From assembly GCA_902544085.1 (NCBI GenBank), contig CACCAP010000003.1:1-64000 (forward strand): a DNA stretch of 64,000 bases. The letters are read 5' to 3'. Below are positions 1 through 9,667 of this stretch, one piece after another. Under the pieces are notes generated by a model. It did not search any database and was not told the DNA's origin. It worked only from the letters and a program-made list of their open reading frames with translations. This DNA is from an uncultured Bacteroidota bacterium. GTDB taxonomy: Bacteria > Bacteroidota > Bacteroidia > Flavobacteriales > Flavobacteriaceae. The first letter of the stretch is position 1, and the number at the start of each line of letters is the position of its first letter. A program made the translations under genes and the position numbers.

Positions 1-2
1 AG

Positions 3-16
3 CTATGCATGCATAG
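3..16. promoter_or_regulatory. 14-bp perfect palindrome, distal operator candidate
   Basis: The bases CTATGCATGCATAG form a perfect inverted repeat. Its core, TATGC-AT-GCATA, matches a second palindrome at 141-152 (TATGC-GC-GCATA) except for the two central bases. Two copies about 138 bp apart upstream of a susC gene suggest a pair of operators for a dimeric repressor or activator. The regulator is not in the window. Function is inferred. Confidence 0.4.
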
Positions 17-131
17 TACTTTAACGAAATTTTAAACACAGAAATTTTTATTTTCATTTCTAAGTTATATTGATTTGTTAACATCTTTAGGTTAAGATTA
101 TCATAATAACAATTTTTAGCTATTTTTTTTA

Positions 132-163
132 TTGATTTACTATGCGCGCATAACAAATTTTTG
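132..163 (+). promoter_or_regulatory. Putative Bacteroidota promoter of the laminarin locus
   Basis: TTG at 132-134 and AATTTTTG at 156-163 are separated by 21 bp. This resembles the Bacteroidota consensus (TTG, about 17-23 bp, TAnnTTTG) with one mismatch in the -7 element. Transcription would start around 168-172, leaving a leader of about 75 nt before the susC ATG at 245. No ribosome-binding site is obvious. Confidence 0.45.
141..152. promoter_or_regulatory. 12-bp palindrome, proximal operator candidate in the susC promoter
   Basis: TATGCGCGCATA is a perfect palindrome with a central CpG, as seen in LacI/GalR-family operators. It falls exactly between a putative -33 TTG (132-134) and a putative -7 element (156-163), where a bound protein would block RNA polymerase. 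It is the sister of the palindrome at 3-16. Confidence 0.5.
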
Positions 164-244
164 TAAATTCGTAATTATAAGTTATTATACTCTGTAGTAA
201 TTATAATTTATGAGTAAACAACAATTAAATCTTAAAAATTATTT

Positions 245-3200
245 ATGAAAAGTCATATTATATATATCCTTTTTGTGATTTTTTCCCTTATTGGGTTTTC
301 ACAAAATGGAACAGTGACGGGAACTGTTTCAGACTCTGAAACGAACGAACCCCTTCCTGGAGTTAATGTTGTAGTAAAAAATACTACCATAGGAACAAAT
401 ACTGATTTTGATGGAAACTTCTCAATAGAAGGTGTTTCGTCAGGTGACGTACTTGTTTTTTCGTACTTGGGTTTCAAAACTCAAGAAATTACCGTGGGTG
501 ATGCTTTAAATTTAGATGTCTCTTTGGTTGCCGATGCAGAAGCACTTGATGAAGTTATTGTACTTGGTTATGTTAGTCAAAAAGCAGCAAATATTTCAGG
601 TTCTGTTTCTACTGTCTCCGAGGAACAAGTTCAAAACTTAAAACCAGTGAGAATGGAAGATGCTTTGCAAGGTCTGCCTGGTGTAAATATGTTTTCAAAC
701 GGTGCTCCTGGTGCAAAGCCAAATGTTATAATTCGAGGTGTTACATCGTATACAGGAAATGCACCGCTGGTAATTGTGGATGGAATAACTCTCAGTTTGG
801 ATGACATGAATGCGCTGGATCCTAACGACATTAAAAGCATTTCAGTTTTGAAAGATGCTTCTACCACTGCTCTTTATGGTGTAAGGGGTGGTAATGGTGT
901 CATTGTAATTACAACCAAATCTGGATCTAGAAACCAAGATGCTAAATATTCATTCAATACCTCATATGGTCAGCAATCTCCTGAAAAAACGATAGGTGTA
1001 TTAAATGCAACCGAGTATGCTGCTATCTTAAACGAAATGAGTGTAAATTCCGGAGGACCATTGATCTACAATGACATTTCTAACTTGGGTAAAGGAACCG
1101 ATTGGCAGAAGGAAGTTTTTAGAATTGATGCTCCTATAGTTTCTCATTCTATATCAGCATCTGGTGGTTCCGAAAAAACATCATATTATTTGTCAGCTGG
1201 TTTTACTGGTCAAGAAGGTATTGTTTATGGAAAAGACAAGCAGTATTTTAATAGATCAACTTTTAGAGCAAATTTCAATACAGATTTATCAAGCAAGTTG
1301 AATCTTCAGGTCAACAACCGATTTTCCAACATGAAAGATAGTGGATTGGGTGATATTATCTTCAACGCATTGAACATGTCTCCAACAACACCAGTTTTTG
1401 CGGATGACGGTTCATATGCAATAAGTAGTACGATTACACAAGAAATAAAAAACCCTATGGCTCAAATATCCAACTCCTATGGAGAGGGTAATGTAAATAC
1501 CATCTCTGGTAAAATAGAGTTGCAGTATGATTTGATGAAAGATTTAAAAGTTACATCAAGATTAGGCTACACTTATGTAAATATTCATGGCAAAGGTTTT
1601 ACTCCTTACCAGTTTTATGGTGTAGGTCATAATGCTACTAATGCAAATCCAGATCTTTCACCGATTTCCAGTACTGATGCTGATGGTGAGGTTACTCAAA
1701 CTTGGAATAGTGTTAGTGAAAATAAAGATCACCACTTTAGTTATACTTATGATCTGAATGCCAGTTACAAATTTTCTATTGATCAACACAATATCAATGT
1801 GTTTGCCGGTTTTCAAATTGGTAAAGGTTCAGGTGGTAGTGTAAGCGGTAGTAAAGTTGGAGTGCCTTTTAATTCATGGGATTACGCTGATTTAGCTTCA
1901 GCAACAGGACCTGATGATGAACAAAGATCTGGCTCTTGGCAATATGTTAATAGAAGGGTGTCTTATCTTGCACGGGCTGAATACGATTTTAATGAAAAAT
2001 ATTTGGCTTCATTTACCATAAGAAGAGATGGATCGACAAATTTTGGACAAAATAACAAGTTTGGATTTTTCCCATCAGCTTCATTAGGTTGGGTTGCGAC
2101 AAGTGAAGATTTTTTCAACGTCGATCAAATCAACTTCTTAAAAATTAGAGCAAGTTATGGTTCAGTTGGTAATGATAATGCGAGTTCACAATTTGGAACA
2201 ATAACAACTTTCCCAAAATATACATTTGGAGGTCAAATTATTACAGGTTCCGCTTTAGATGGAATACCTAACCTAGATGTTTCATGGGAAAATCAAGTCC
2301 AGGCTAACGTTGGTTTTGATTTGAGAATGTTTGAGTCTAAAGTTTCCTTGACTGTCGACTATTACAAAAAGACGGTTGATGATTTATTGTTTAACCCAAC
2401 ACTTTCTTTATACTTGGGTACACCTGTTTATCCATCAGCTAATATTGGAAAAACAGAAACAACTGGTTTGGATGTTAATTTTGGTTACCAAAATGATTTT
2501 TCAGAAAATATTTCTCTGAGTACAAATGTATCTTTTACTACTGCAGATAATTTAGTAAAAGAAATTGCAAATGGCGATAAATATATTTGGGGAGCCGGCT
2601 ATGGAATCCCTTATAATAATCTGGTTAGATTTCAAGAGGGAGAATCACCAGGTATATTCTGGGGATATTTGACAGACGGAATATTTCAAAACCAAGCTGA
2701 AATTGATGCTCATGCTACTCAACCCAATGCTGTCCCTGGAGACATAAGGTACGTAGATGTTAATGGAGATGGAAAGGTTGATGCAGATGATAGAACTAAA
2801 ATTGGTGATCCCTTTGCTGATTTTTACATTGGATGGAATTTCAACCTAAAGGCTTACAACTTTGATTTAAGTGTCACAACTTATGGTTCCTTTGGCAATG
2901 ATATTTTTAGGGGATATGAAAGAAACTTAAACTATACCAATAAGCCTGTAAGTATTCTGTCAAGATGGACTGGACCTGGAACAAGTAATACTGAACCTAG
3001 GGCTAGTTTTGTTGATGGAAATAACAATATTAGACCTTCTACTCGATATGTAGAGGATGGTAGTTATTTTAAAATCAGAAATGTTCAGTTAGGCTATAAC
3101 TTTGATCTCAAAAATTCTAATTATTTAGATGCTGTTAGATTATATCTGCAAGGGAAAAATCTAATGACCTTTACCGATTATTCTGGTTATGATCCTGAGA

Positions 3201-3289
3201 TGTCAGGAGGGGTTTTGGATACAGGAATTGACAGAGGTAATTACCCGAGTCCAAGAACTATTTCAGTTGGTTTAAATGTTAAATTTTAA
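245..3289 (+). CDS. susC: SusC/RagA-family TonB-dependent outer-membrane transporter
   Basis: This 1014-residue protein is an outer-membrane beta-barrel that imports oligosaccharides using TonB energy, with a SusD lid. A signal peptide covers about residues 1-20, ending in FSQ. A carboxypeptidase-regulatory-like domain (about 23-100, with the family pattern around DFDGNFSIEGV) precedes a TonB-box-like LDEVIVLGY, a plug domain (about 115-227, ending GGNGVIVITTKSG) and the barrel. A calcium-loop-like DVNGDGKVDADDR near residue 838 is typical of SusC proteins. Length is normal. It is the first gene of the locus, 10 bp before susD. The neighbouring GH16 and GH3 enzymes suggest laminarin oligosaccharides as substrate (inference). 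Confidence 0.96.
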   Translation: MKSHIIYILFVIFSLIGFSQNGTVTGTVSDSETNEPLPGVNVVVKNTTIGTNTDFDGNFSIEGVSSGDVLVFSYLGFKTQEITVGDALNLDVSLVADAEALDEVIVLGYVSQKAANISGSVSTVSEEQVQNLKPVRMEDALQGLPGVNMFSNGAPGAKPNVIIRGVTSYTGNAPLVIVDGITLSLDDMNALDPNDIKSISVLKDASTTALYGVRGGNGVIVITTKSGSRNQDAKYSFNTSYGQQSPEKTIGVLNATEYAAILNEMSVNSGGPLIYNDISNLGKGTDWQKEVFRIDAPIVSHSISASGGSEKTSYYLSAGFTGQEGIVYGKDKQYFNRSTFRANFNTDLSSKLNLQVNNRFSNMKDSGLGDIIFNALNMSPTTPVFADDGSYAISSTITQEIKNPMAQISNSYGEGNVNTISGKIELQYDLMKDLKVTSRLGYTYVNIHGKGFTPYQFYGVGHNATNANPDLSPISSTDADGEVTQTWNSVSENKDHHFSYTYDLNASYKFSIDQHNINVFAGFQIGKGSGGSVSGSKVGVPFNSWDYADLASATGPDDEQRSGSWQYVNRRVSYLARAEYDFNEKYLASFTIRRDGSTNFGQNNKFGFFPSASLGWVATSEDFFNVDQINFLKIRASYGSVGNDNASSQFGTITTFPKYTFGGQIITGSALDGIPNLDVSWENQVQANVGFDLRMFESKVSLTVDYYKKTVDDLLFNPTLSLYLGTPVYPSANIGKTETTGLDVNFGYQNDFSENISLSTNVSFTTADNLVKEIANGDKYIWGAGYGIPYNNLVRFQEGESPGIFWGYLTDGIFQNQAEIDAHATQPNAVPGDIRYVDVNGDGKVDADDRTKIGDPFADFYIGWNFNLKAYNFDLSVTTYGSFGNDIFRGYERNLNYTNKPVSILSRWTGPGTSNTEPRASFVDGNNNIRPSTRYVEDGSYFKIRNVQLGYNFDLKNSNYLDAVRLYLQGKNLMTFTDYSGYDPEMSGGVLDTGIDRGNYPSPRTISVGLNVKF

Positions 3290-3299
3290 TTAAAAAAAA

Positions 3300-4763
3300 A
3301 TGAAAAAATATATAAACAAATTTATTATATCAATATCGCTGATCTTTTTGTTTACTGGTTGTGATGACTATGTAGATTATGAAGCATCAGAAAATTATCA
3401 GATTGTTGCTGACGATTATTTTAAAAAATCAGCAGATTATGAAGCTGCTCTCGTTGGTGTTTATGATGTTCTTCAATGGACTTTGTACAACTTTATGATT
3501 GGAGAAATTGCTTCGGATAATTCACTCTGCGGAGGGGAAAGTGCATCAGATGTTTTAGGTCTTCAACAGATCGATGACATGTTACACAATCCTGTCAATG
3601 ATCAATTGTCTCGTATTTGGCAGTATATGTATGAGGGAGTTAATAGAGCCAATTACATGATTGAAAACAAAGATTTGATTGATTTTCCTAGAAAGGATGA
3701 AATGTATGGGGAGGTTCACTTTTTGAGAGCTTTTTTCTACTTTGAATTGGTTAAAATTTATGGTGACGTTCCCTTGTTTACAAATGGAAGGCTTACAGCT
3801 GGTGACTCTGGTACTTTATCCAGAGTTCCAAAATCTGAAGTTTATTCTGTCATCGAGTCTGATCTCCAGGCAGCAATCGCAGCGTTACCTGCAGAAAAGA
3901 GTTTAGATGGAAGAGCAACTTCATTTACTGCACATGCGTTACTAGGTAAGGTTTATTTGTATCAAGACAAATTTTCTGAAGCTGCAACAATTCTTGAACC
4001 GCTTATTGGTCTTTACTCATTACCATCTGATCCTGGCAGTGTTTTTCTAGTTAGTGGAGAAAATGGTCCTGAGGCTGTTTTCGAGATTCAACATTCCAAA
4101 GAGTCAAACGGATGGAATTGGGGTTGGATGCCACAAAGTACGGAAGGTAACTTTGGTGTTATTCATCACGGTATTAGAGGTTATTCTGGTCCTACTTATT
4201 CCTCAGGATGGAGTTTTAATGTTCCAACAGATGAATTGCATAAAGCCTATATTTCAGGTGATAAAAGAAGAGATGCTTCAATTCTTGATATTGTAAAATG
4301 GTCTGATGATAATAACGCAAGTTACAATGAGGGCTATGAACACACAGGTTATTTTAACAATAAGTACATACCAAGACAAGGATACTCAAAAAATACAACT
4401 GAGTTGAATTATGAAAATAACTACAGATACATAAGATACGCAGATGTTCTTTTAATGGCTGCTGAAGCGAATAGCAGAAGCGGAAATGATGTGAAAGCAA
4501 GAGATTATTTGAATCAAGTTAGAAAAAGAGCTTTTGGCGATGATTCTCAAGCTAGTTCTGCATCTGGTTCAGCATTGACCCAAGAAATCTGGGATGAAAG
4601 GAGATTGGAGTTTGCAGGTGAAGGTCACAGATTTTTTGATCTTGTCAGAACAGGTCAAGCTGCTGGAAAAATCACTGGTTTTGTTGAAGGAAAACATGAA
4701 GTTTTTCCAATACCGCAGACTGAGGTAGATGTTTCTAACTTAACTCAAAACCCTGGTTATTAA
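3300..4763 (+). CDS. susD: SusD/RagB-family glycan-binding lipoprotein
   Basis: This 487-residue surface lipoprotein forms the lid of the SusC pore and captures oligosaccharides. The signal ends in lipobox LFTGC with Cys21 as the lipidated residue, followed by acidic DD, compatible with surface export in Bacteroidota. The SusD helical segment around RIWQYMYEGVNRAN and the C-terminal signature EVFPIPQTEVD...QNPGY are visible. The gene begins 10 bp after susC and is probably co-transcribed with it. Length fits the family. Confidence 0.96.
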   Translation: MKKYINKFIISISLIFLFTGCDDYVDYEASENYQIVADDYFKKSADYEAALVGVYDVLQWTLYNFMIGEIASDNSLCGGESASDVLGLQQIDDMLHNPVNDQLSRIWQYMYEGVNRANYMIENKDLIDFPRKDEMYGEVHFLRAFFYFELVKIYGDVPLFTNGRLTAGDSGTLSRVPKSEVYSVIESDLQAAIAALPAEKSLDGRATSFTAHALLGKVYLYQDKFSEAATILEPLIGLYSLPSDPGSVFLVSGENGPEAVFEIQHSKESNGWNWGWMPQSTEGNFGVIHHGIRGYSGPTYSSGWSFNVPTDELHKAYISGDKRRDASILDIVKWSDDNNASYNEGYEHTGYFNNKYIPRQGYSKNTTELNYENNYRYIRYADVLLMAAEANSRSGNDVKARDYLNQVRKRAFGDDSQASSASGSALTQEIWDERRLEFAGEGHRFFDLVRTGQAAGKITGFVEGKHEVFPIPQTEVDVSNLTQNPGY

Positions 4764-4784
4764 ATTTTAAATTATACAATTAAC

Positions 4785-6935
4785 ATGAAAAATATATATA
4801 AATTATTTTGTTCGATTTTCGTTTTACTTCTATTTGTTGGATGTGAAGATGATTTTAGCGACACAACAGATTTTGCTAATGTTGCTCCTCCATCAAATAT
4901 TTCTGCATCTTTTGAAGTAACTCAAGACAATACGGGTCTAGTCACCATCACTCCAAGCGGTGAAGCATCAATCAGTTTTGTTATCGATTACGGTGATGGA
5001 TCCGAAGTATCTCCTTCAATTAAGAGCGGAGGAAATATTCAACATACTTACAAGGAGGGGTCCTATACCGTAAAAGTTACTGCAACAGGATTAAATGGTT
5101 TGACAGCAACTGGAGAAGTTCCCCTAACTGTATCGTTTAAAGCACCTGAAAATCTTGTATTAACAATCGCAAATGATGAGGTGAAATCCAAAAAGGTAAA
5201 TGTTACCCTTAATGCTGATTTTGCAACGATGTATGAATACTATCCTGGTGTTGATGGCGTTGATCCTGTAACTGCAAACATAGGAGAATCTCTTTCTTAT
5301 CAATATGCTGAAGCAGGAATTTATACTGTTAGAGTTGTTGCTAAAGGTGCAGCGATTGAAACTACAGAACTCACTCAAGAGTTTGAAGTAACAGCAATTT
5401 TACAACCGACAGTTTCAGCTCCAGCACAACCTGATCGTCCGTCCTCTACAGTTATTTCAATATTTTCTGAAAAATACAATGATTTAACTGGAACAGATTT
5501 TTATCCTTGGTGGTGGCAGTCTACCCAGTATGAAGAATTTGATTTGAATGGAGATAAAATGATAAGGTATTCCAAAGTTAATTATCAGGGTGTTCAGCTT
5601 GCAGAACAGCAAGATATTTCAAAGATGGAATATATGCATATTGATGTTTGGACTGCATCTCCTGAGTTTGAAAATTTAGAAATTTCACTTATTAGTGCTT
5701 CGAATGGTGAAAGACCGGTTCTAGCCAAACTTACACAGGATGAATGGACAAGTTTTGATATTCCAATTTCAGATTGGACAAGTCAAAATGGGTTTACGAT
5801 CAACGATATGCATCAATTAAAGTTTGCCATTAACCCATATAATGGTGATGGAGCTGGTGTAATATTCCTAGACAATATTTATTTCTGGAAGGAAAATTCG
5901 GTAGAGCTACCAATTAGATTTGATAATGAAGAAAAATTTGAAGGAAAAGGAAATCCAGCAATGACTTTTGCTCTATCAACCAATCCTGATGATTCCTCCG
6001 ATAATACAGGAAAATTAACTACTACCGAGGATTGGTGGGATACTGCTGAAATTAGTTTGGACGTACCAATACAAATTGCAACAGGTGCTGACAATAAAGT
6101 TTCAGCTAAAGTTTACTCACCAAATGACGATACTCATAAGGTTATGATTAAACTAGAAAATATTGTAGATGCTGGTGATAGAACCAAAAATGAATATATA
6201 GAACTAACCAAGGATATTAGTGGCACAGGATGGCATGACGTAACTTTTGATCTTTCTGAGCTTGAAGGTGGAAATCAAGCATATCCAAATGATCAAGTTT
6301 CTTGGGACGGTAATGGTTCATTTGAAAGATTGATCTTTTTTATAGACCCAGGGGATTGTAACTGGTATGGATTGTGCAGTACAACTTATGGAAAAGTTTT
6401 AGACTTTCATATTGATGATATTATTAAAGGAGTTCCTGTTGTTGCACCAGTTGTAAAAAAAGCAGGCTCTATAATTTCAGATTTTGAAGTTGACGGTAGT
6501 ATATCTGGTTTTGATGGTGGTGCACAGGAAGTAATAGATAATCCAGACACTAGTGGCAACTCCTCAGATAAAGTTTTAAAACTTGTAAAGAATTCTGGTC
6601 AAGTGTGGGGTGGTCATAAATTTACTGTGACTGATAAGTTTAACTTTGCCAGTGAGCAAAAAATCAAGATTAAAATGTGGTCACCAAGAGTGGGGCTCAA
6701 ACTTAACTTAAAAATTGAGGATGAGGTTCCTTGGCCTGGTGTCAGTGCAACTTCAACAGTAACTGGAACATCAACTGTTGCTAATGAATGGGAAGAGATC
6801 GAGTTTGATTTTTCTGGAGACAGCAAATTGACTGCGGATGATTGGTATAACTTAGTCTTTATTATCGATGAGGGAACTCAGGGTGACGGAACATCAAACT
6901 TTACAATATATGTTGATGATATAACTCAAAATTAA
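4785..6935 (+). CDS. PKD/CBM-like surface glycan-binding lipoprotein (SusE/F position)
   Basis: The product is 716 residues with lipobox LFVGC (Cys20). Residues about 35-110 form a PKD-type domain (YGDGSE, then HTYKEGSYTVKVTATG), and a second PKD-like stretch covers about 118-200. Three further beta-rich segments follow. Each ends in a similar motif (LDNIYFW near 362, HIDDIIKG near 540, YVDDITQN at the C terminus), which suggests three related carbohydrate-binding modules. Tryptophan clusters such as PWWWQ could form a sugar platform. No catalytic motif was recognised. Its place after susD and before GH16/GH3 fits the surface glycan-binding protein of laminarin loci. Binding specificity is inferred. 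Confidence 0.8.
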   Translation: MKNIYKLFCSIFVLLLFVGCEDDFSDTTDFANVAPPSNISASFEVTQDNTGLVTITPSGEASISFVIDYGDGSEVSPSIKSGGNIQHTYKEGSYTVKVTATGLNGLTATGEVPLTVSFKAPENLVLTIANDEVKSKKVNVTLNADFATMYEYYPGVDGVDPVTANIGESLSYQYAEAGIYTVRVVAKGAAIETTELTQEFEVTAILQPTVSAPAQPDRPSSTVISIFSEKYNDLTGTDFYPWWWQSTQYEEFDLNGDKMIRYSKVNYQGVQLAEQQDISKMEYMHIDVWTASPEFENLEISLISASNGERPVLAKLTQDEWTSFDIPISDWTSQNGFTINDMHQLKFAINPYNGDGAGVIFLDNIYFWKENSVELPIRFDNEEKFEGKGNPAMTFALSTNPDDSSDNTGKLTTTEDWWDTAEISLDVPIQIATGADNKVSAKVYSPNDDTHKVMIKLENIVDAGDRTKNEYIELTKDISGTGWHDVTFDLSELEGGNQAYPNDQVSWDGNGSFERLIFFIDPGDCNWYGLCSTTYGKVLDFHIDDIIKGVPVVAPVVKKAGSIISDFEVDGSISGFDGGAQEVIDNPDTSGNSSDKVLKLVKNSGQVWGGHKFTVTDKFNFASEQKIKIKMWSPRVGLKLNLKIEDEVPWPGVSATSTVTGTSTVANEWEEIEFDFSGDSKLTADDWYNLVFIIDEGTQGDGTSNFTIYVDDITQN

Positions 6936-6947
6936 TAATATTTAAAA

Positions 6948-7982
6948 ATGAAAGAAATGAATAGATTTAATAAAATTTTTAAAACATTAATGTCTTTAAC
7001 AGTCGTAATTTTCATTACAGGTTGTGAGATAGATAGCTTTGCTGAAAGCGATGAACACTCGTTCGGTGAAATTATTGCGCCATCAAATGTTCAAATTACC
7101 GCAAACATTGTTGGTCAAGACGCTGACAATCCTAACGGTGATGGTAGTGGTGAAGTTGAATTCACTGTAACTGCGGAAAATGCAATTTCCTATAAGTTTG
7201 TGAATAACGGCGCTGAAACCCTAAAACCAAGTGGAACCATAAAATATGCTTTTACAAGTTTAGGAGTTAATTCATACACCATAACTGCAATTGCAATAGG
7301 TGCAGGTGGAACTACTTCATCCCAAAATATAACTGTTGATGTTTTAGTTTCTTATGTTGCTCCAGCTGAACTTATAGCTGCCTTAACGACGGGTACTTGG
7401 AAAATGAGTAAAGATGAAGGAGGTCACCTAGGAGTAGCTGCTGGTTTAAATGCAGATAATTCTGCAAATGCAGCAAATTGGGGAGCACCAATTCCATGGT
7501 GGTGGTCAGCTGGTCCACTAGATAAATCTGAAACTGCAATTTACGATGATCGCTATACCTTTTCAGACTGGGACGCTGATGCTGGTAAAGGAAAGTTAAC
7601 CTTCAATGTTGGCCCAGATGGAGCTATTTTTGGAAAAGAAGAACCAATGAAAGCAGATCTAGGCGGTGACAGGGGAGCTACAAGCACTGGAGATCCGAAT
7701 TATGAGTATGAGTATTACCCATATGAAAATTTTGAAGTAGAGTTTACTATAGTCCCTTTCACAGCAAGATGGGACTGGAACCAAGATGGTAAGTATGAGG
7801 ATACTGCTGCGGGTCAAGAAATTTATCCTGGTGAAAAAATAATTTTTTCAGGCACAGGCTTCATTGGTTTCTATGTTGGGAATCAAGAATTTTTTATATG
7901 GGAGAGATCTGATACTAGAATTCGATATTCAACCATTGGTTTTGATGGAAATTCATGGCATGGGATAATAAATAATGAGTAG
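6948..7982 (+). CDS. PKD-type lipoprotein homologous to the N-terminal half of the neighbouring GH16
   Basis: This 344-residue lipoprotein has signal VIFITGC. ATG codons at 6948 and 6957 are both possible starts. Residues about 45-330 match residues about 37-295 of the GH16 protein encoded next. Shared motifs include IVGxDxxNPxGDGSG, FTxTAxNA, a WWxA/WWSA segment, YDD(K/R), and GFIGF(F/Y)VG. It is thus a stand-alone copy of the accessory module without a catalytic domain, probably a second glycan-binding protein. It starts 12 bp after the preceding gene, and a terminator hairpin begins 22 bp after its stop. No enzymatic residues are recognised. Confidence 0.75.
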   Translation: MKEMNRFNKIFKTLMSLTVVIFITGCEIDSFAESDEHSFGEIIAPSNVQITANIVGQDADNPNGDGSGEVEFTVTAENAISYKFVNNGAETLKPSGTIKYAFTSLGVNSYTITAIAIGAGGTTSSQNITVDVLVSYVAPAELIAALTTGTWKMSKDEGGHLGVAAGLNADNSANAANWGAPIPWWWSAGPLDKSETAIYDDRYTFSDWDADAGKGKLTFNVGPDGAIFGKEEPMKADLGGDRGATSTGDPNYEYEYYPYENFEVEFTIVPFTARWDWNQDGKYEDTAAGQEIYPGEKIIFSGTGFIGFYVGNQEFFIWERSDTRIRYSTIGFDGNSWHGIINNE

Positions 7983-8003
7983 TTTATTATTTTGAAACTA
8001 AAC

Positions 8004-8039
8004 AAAAAAGAGCTCTGGATTTTCCTTAGCTCTTTTTTT
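8004..8039 (+). terminator. Strong hairpin with T-tract inside the laminarin locus
   Basis: AAAAAAGAGCT at 8004-8014 pairs perfectly with AGCTCTTTTTT at 8028-8038 across a 13-nt loop, followed by more T. This is a classic intrinsic terminator shape. It lies between the binding-protein genes and the GH16 start at 8053, so it probably reduces enzyme expression relative to susCD, or ends the first transcript altogether. Confidence 0.75.
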
Positions 8040-8052
8040 AAATACTTAACAA

Positions 8053-9657
8053 TTGAAACAAGGTTTGTACAATTTATTTTTATTTGTTTTTATAATCTTT
8101 TCGTGTTCTGGTGAATCAACAGATGATGCAACTGATCCCAGTGATCCTGACAAGGTTATTCCTTCAAATTTAACGTTGTCTATCGAAATAGTGGGGTTAG
8201 ATTCTAATAACCCTAGTGGTGACGGATCTGGTGTTGTAAAATTTACTGCAACAGCTGATAATGCTGTAAATTTTAGTTTTCGTTTTGGGACAGGTGACTT
8301 TGAAGAAAGTTCATCCGGTGTTGTGGAGTATACTTACACAAACACCGGAACAAACACGTACAGTGTTAATGTATTGGCATATTCTACAACAAATCATTTT
8401 GTTAGTACTTCTCAAACAATAGAAGTTTATGTAAGACCCGCACTTGACGCGGATCTTGTTGAGCTACTTTCAGGTGGAAGTCAAAAATCATGGAAAGTAA
8501 ATGCTGCATATGATGCTCATTTTTCTAATGGTGATAACCAATTTAAGTATCCAACATGGTGGGAAGCATCAGCTTTCTCTAAATCAAATGCAGGTTTTTA
8601 TGATGATAAGTTTATTTTTAAATCCGATGGAACATACATTCATGAAACTAACGGAGATGTGTATGGTAAAGCAAATTATCTAAATCAAACTTTTGGGAAT
8701 ACAGGCCAATTCATAAACGGCTCTAATGAGATTGAAAAATATAGTTTATCAAATTATCAAACTACTTTTTCAGTTTCAAAAGAAAATGATGAGAATAAAC
8801 TGGTATTTCAAGACAAAGGTTTTATTGGTTTTTTTGTTGGTCAGCACCGGTCTACAATTGAATGCTATGATGACAACAATATATTTGTCAGAACTGTAGA
8901 TGATCAAAATCGTGCATGGTATATCTGGCTTACAGATCAAGAGGTCTCAACTACACCATCTAAAGATTTGTATACCAATCTAATTTGGCAGGAAGAGTTT
9001 GATTACAACGGAAAGATTGACAGCAACAAATGGGTTTACGAAGTCAAAACCGATTGGTATAATCAAGAATTGCAAGCCACCACTGATCGTTTAGATAATG
9101 TCATTGTCCAGGATGGTAAATTGAAAATTATTGCCAAGAGAGAAAGCTATAATGGAAAAAGTTTTACATCGGGAAGAATTAAGTCAAACGGTAAATTTGA
9201 CTTTACATATGGTCGTGTAGACATCAGAGCAAAGCTACCTGGGAAAAAAGGTACCTGGCCAGCACTTTGGCTTTTGGGTTCAAATTACGATGATATTGAT
9301 TGGCCAAAGTGTGGAGAAATAGACATCATGGAGCACGCTGGAAATAGATTAAACAAAATACAAGGAACCGTGCATCATCCAGATAAACACGGCAGCGGTG
9401 ATGGGGGTGAAACAAATGAGTATACAAATGTTTCAACAGCTTTTAATATATATTCTGTTGTCTGGAATGAAAAAGCCATTACGTTTTTAGTAAACGACAA
9501 GCCCTATCACATAGTTGGTAATGCTTGTGCCTTGCCATTCAATTGGGATTTCTTTTTAATCCTAAACATTGCCATGGGAGGTACTTTTGGTGGCTCAGTC
9601 CCTGATAGTTTTGTTTCGGATATAATGGAAGTTGACTATGTCCGAGTTTACCAATAA
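8053..9657 (+). CDS. GH16 laminarinase-like lipoprotein (endo-beta-1,3-glucanase)
   Basis: This 534-residue protein would cut internal beta-1,3-glucan bonds. It starts with TTG and has a short lipoprotein signal ending IIFSC (Cys18). Residues about 37-295 are a PKD-type plus accessory module shared with the preceding lipoprotein. The GH16 domain covers about 310-534, starting NLIWQEEFDYNG. The catalytic motif GEIDIMEH places the nucleophile at Glu422, the assisting Asp at 424 and the acid/base at Glu427. The EIDIME form with the extra Met is that of laminarinases (GH16_3 type). The lipid anchor suggests the outer surface. The GH3 gene starts 11 bp downstream. Confidence 0.92.
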   Translation: MKQGLYNLFLFVFIIFSCSGESTDDATDPSDPDKVIPSNLTLSIEIVGLDSNNPSGDGSGVVKFTATADNAVNFSFRFGTGDFEESSSGVVEYTYTNTGTNTYSVNVLAYSTTNHFVSTSQTIEVYVRPALDADLVELLSGGSQKSWKVNAAYDAHFSNGDNQFKYPTWWEASAFSKSNAGFYDDKFIFKSDGTYIHETNGDVYGKANYLNQTFGNTGQFINGSNEIEKYSLSNYQTTFSVSKENDENKLVFQDKGFIGFFVGQHRSTIECYDDNNIFVRTVDDQNRAWYIWLTDQEVSTTPSKDLYTNLIWQEEFDYNGKIDSNKWVYEVKTDWYNQELQATTDRLDNVIVQDGKLKIIAKRESYNGKSFTSGRIKSNGKFDFTYGRVDIRAKLPGKKGTWPALWLLGSNYDDIDWPKCGEIDIMEHAGNRLNKIQGTVHHPDKHGSGDGGETNEYTNVSTAFNIYSVVWNEKAITFLVNDKPYHIVGNACALPFNWDFFLILNIAMGGTFGGSVPDSFVSDIMEVDYVRVYQ

Positions 9658-9667
9658 ATTTAAAAAT

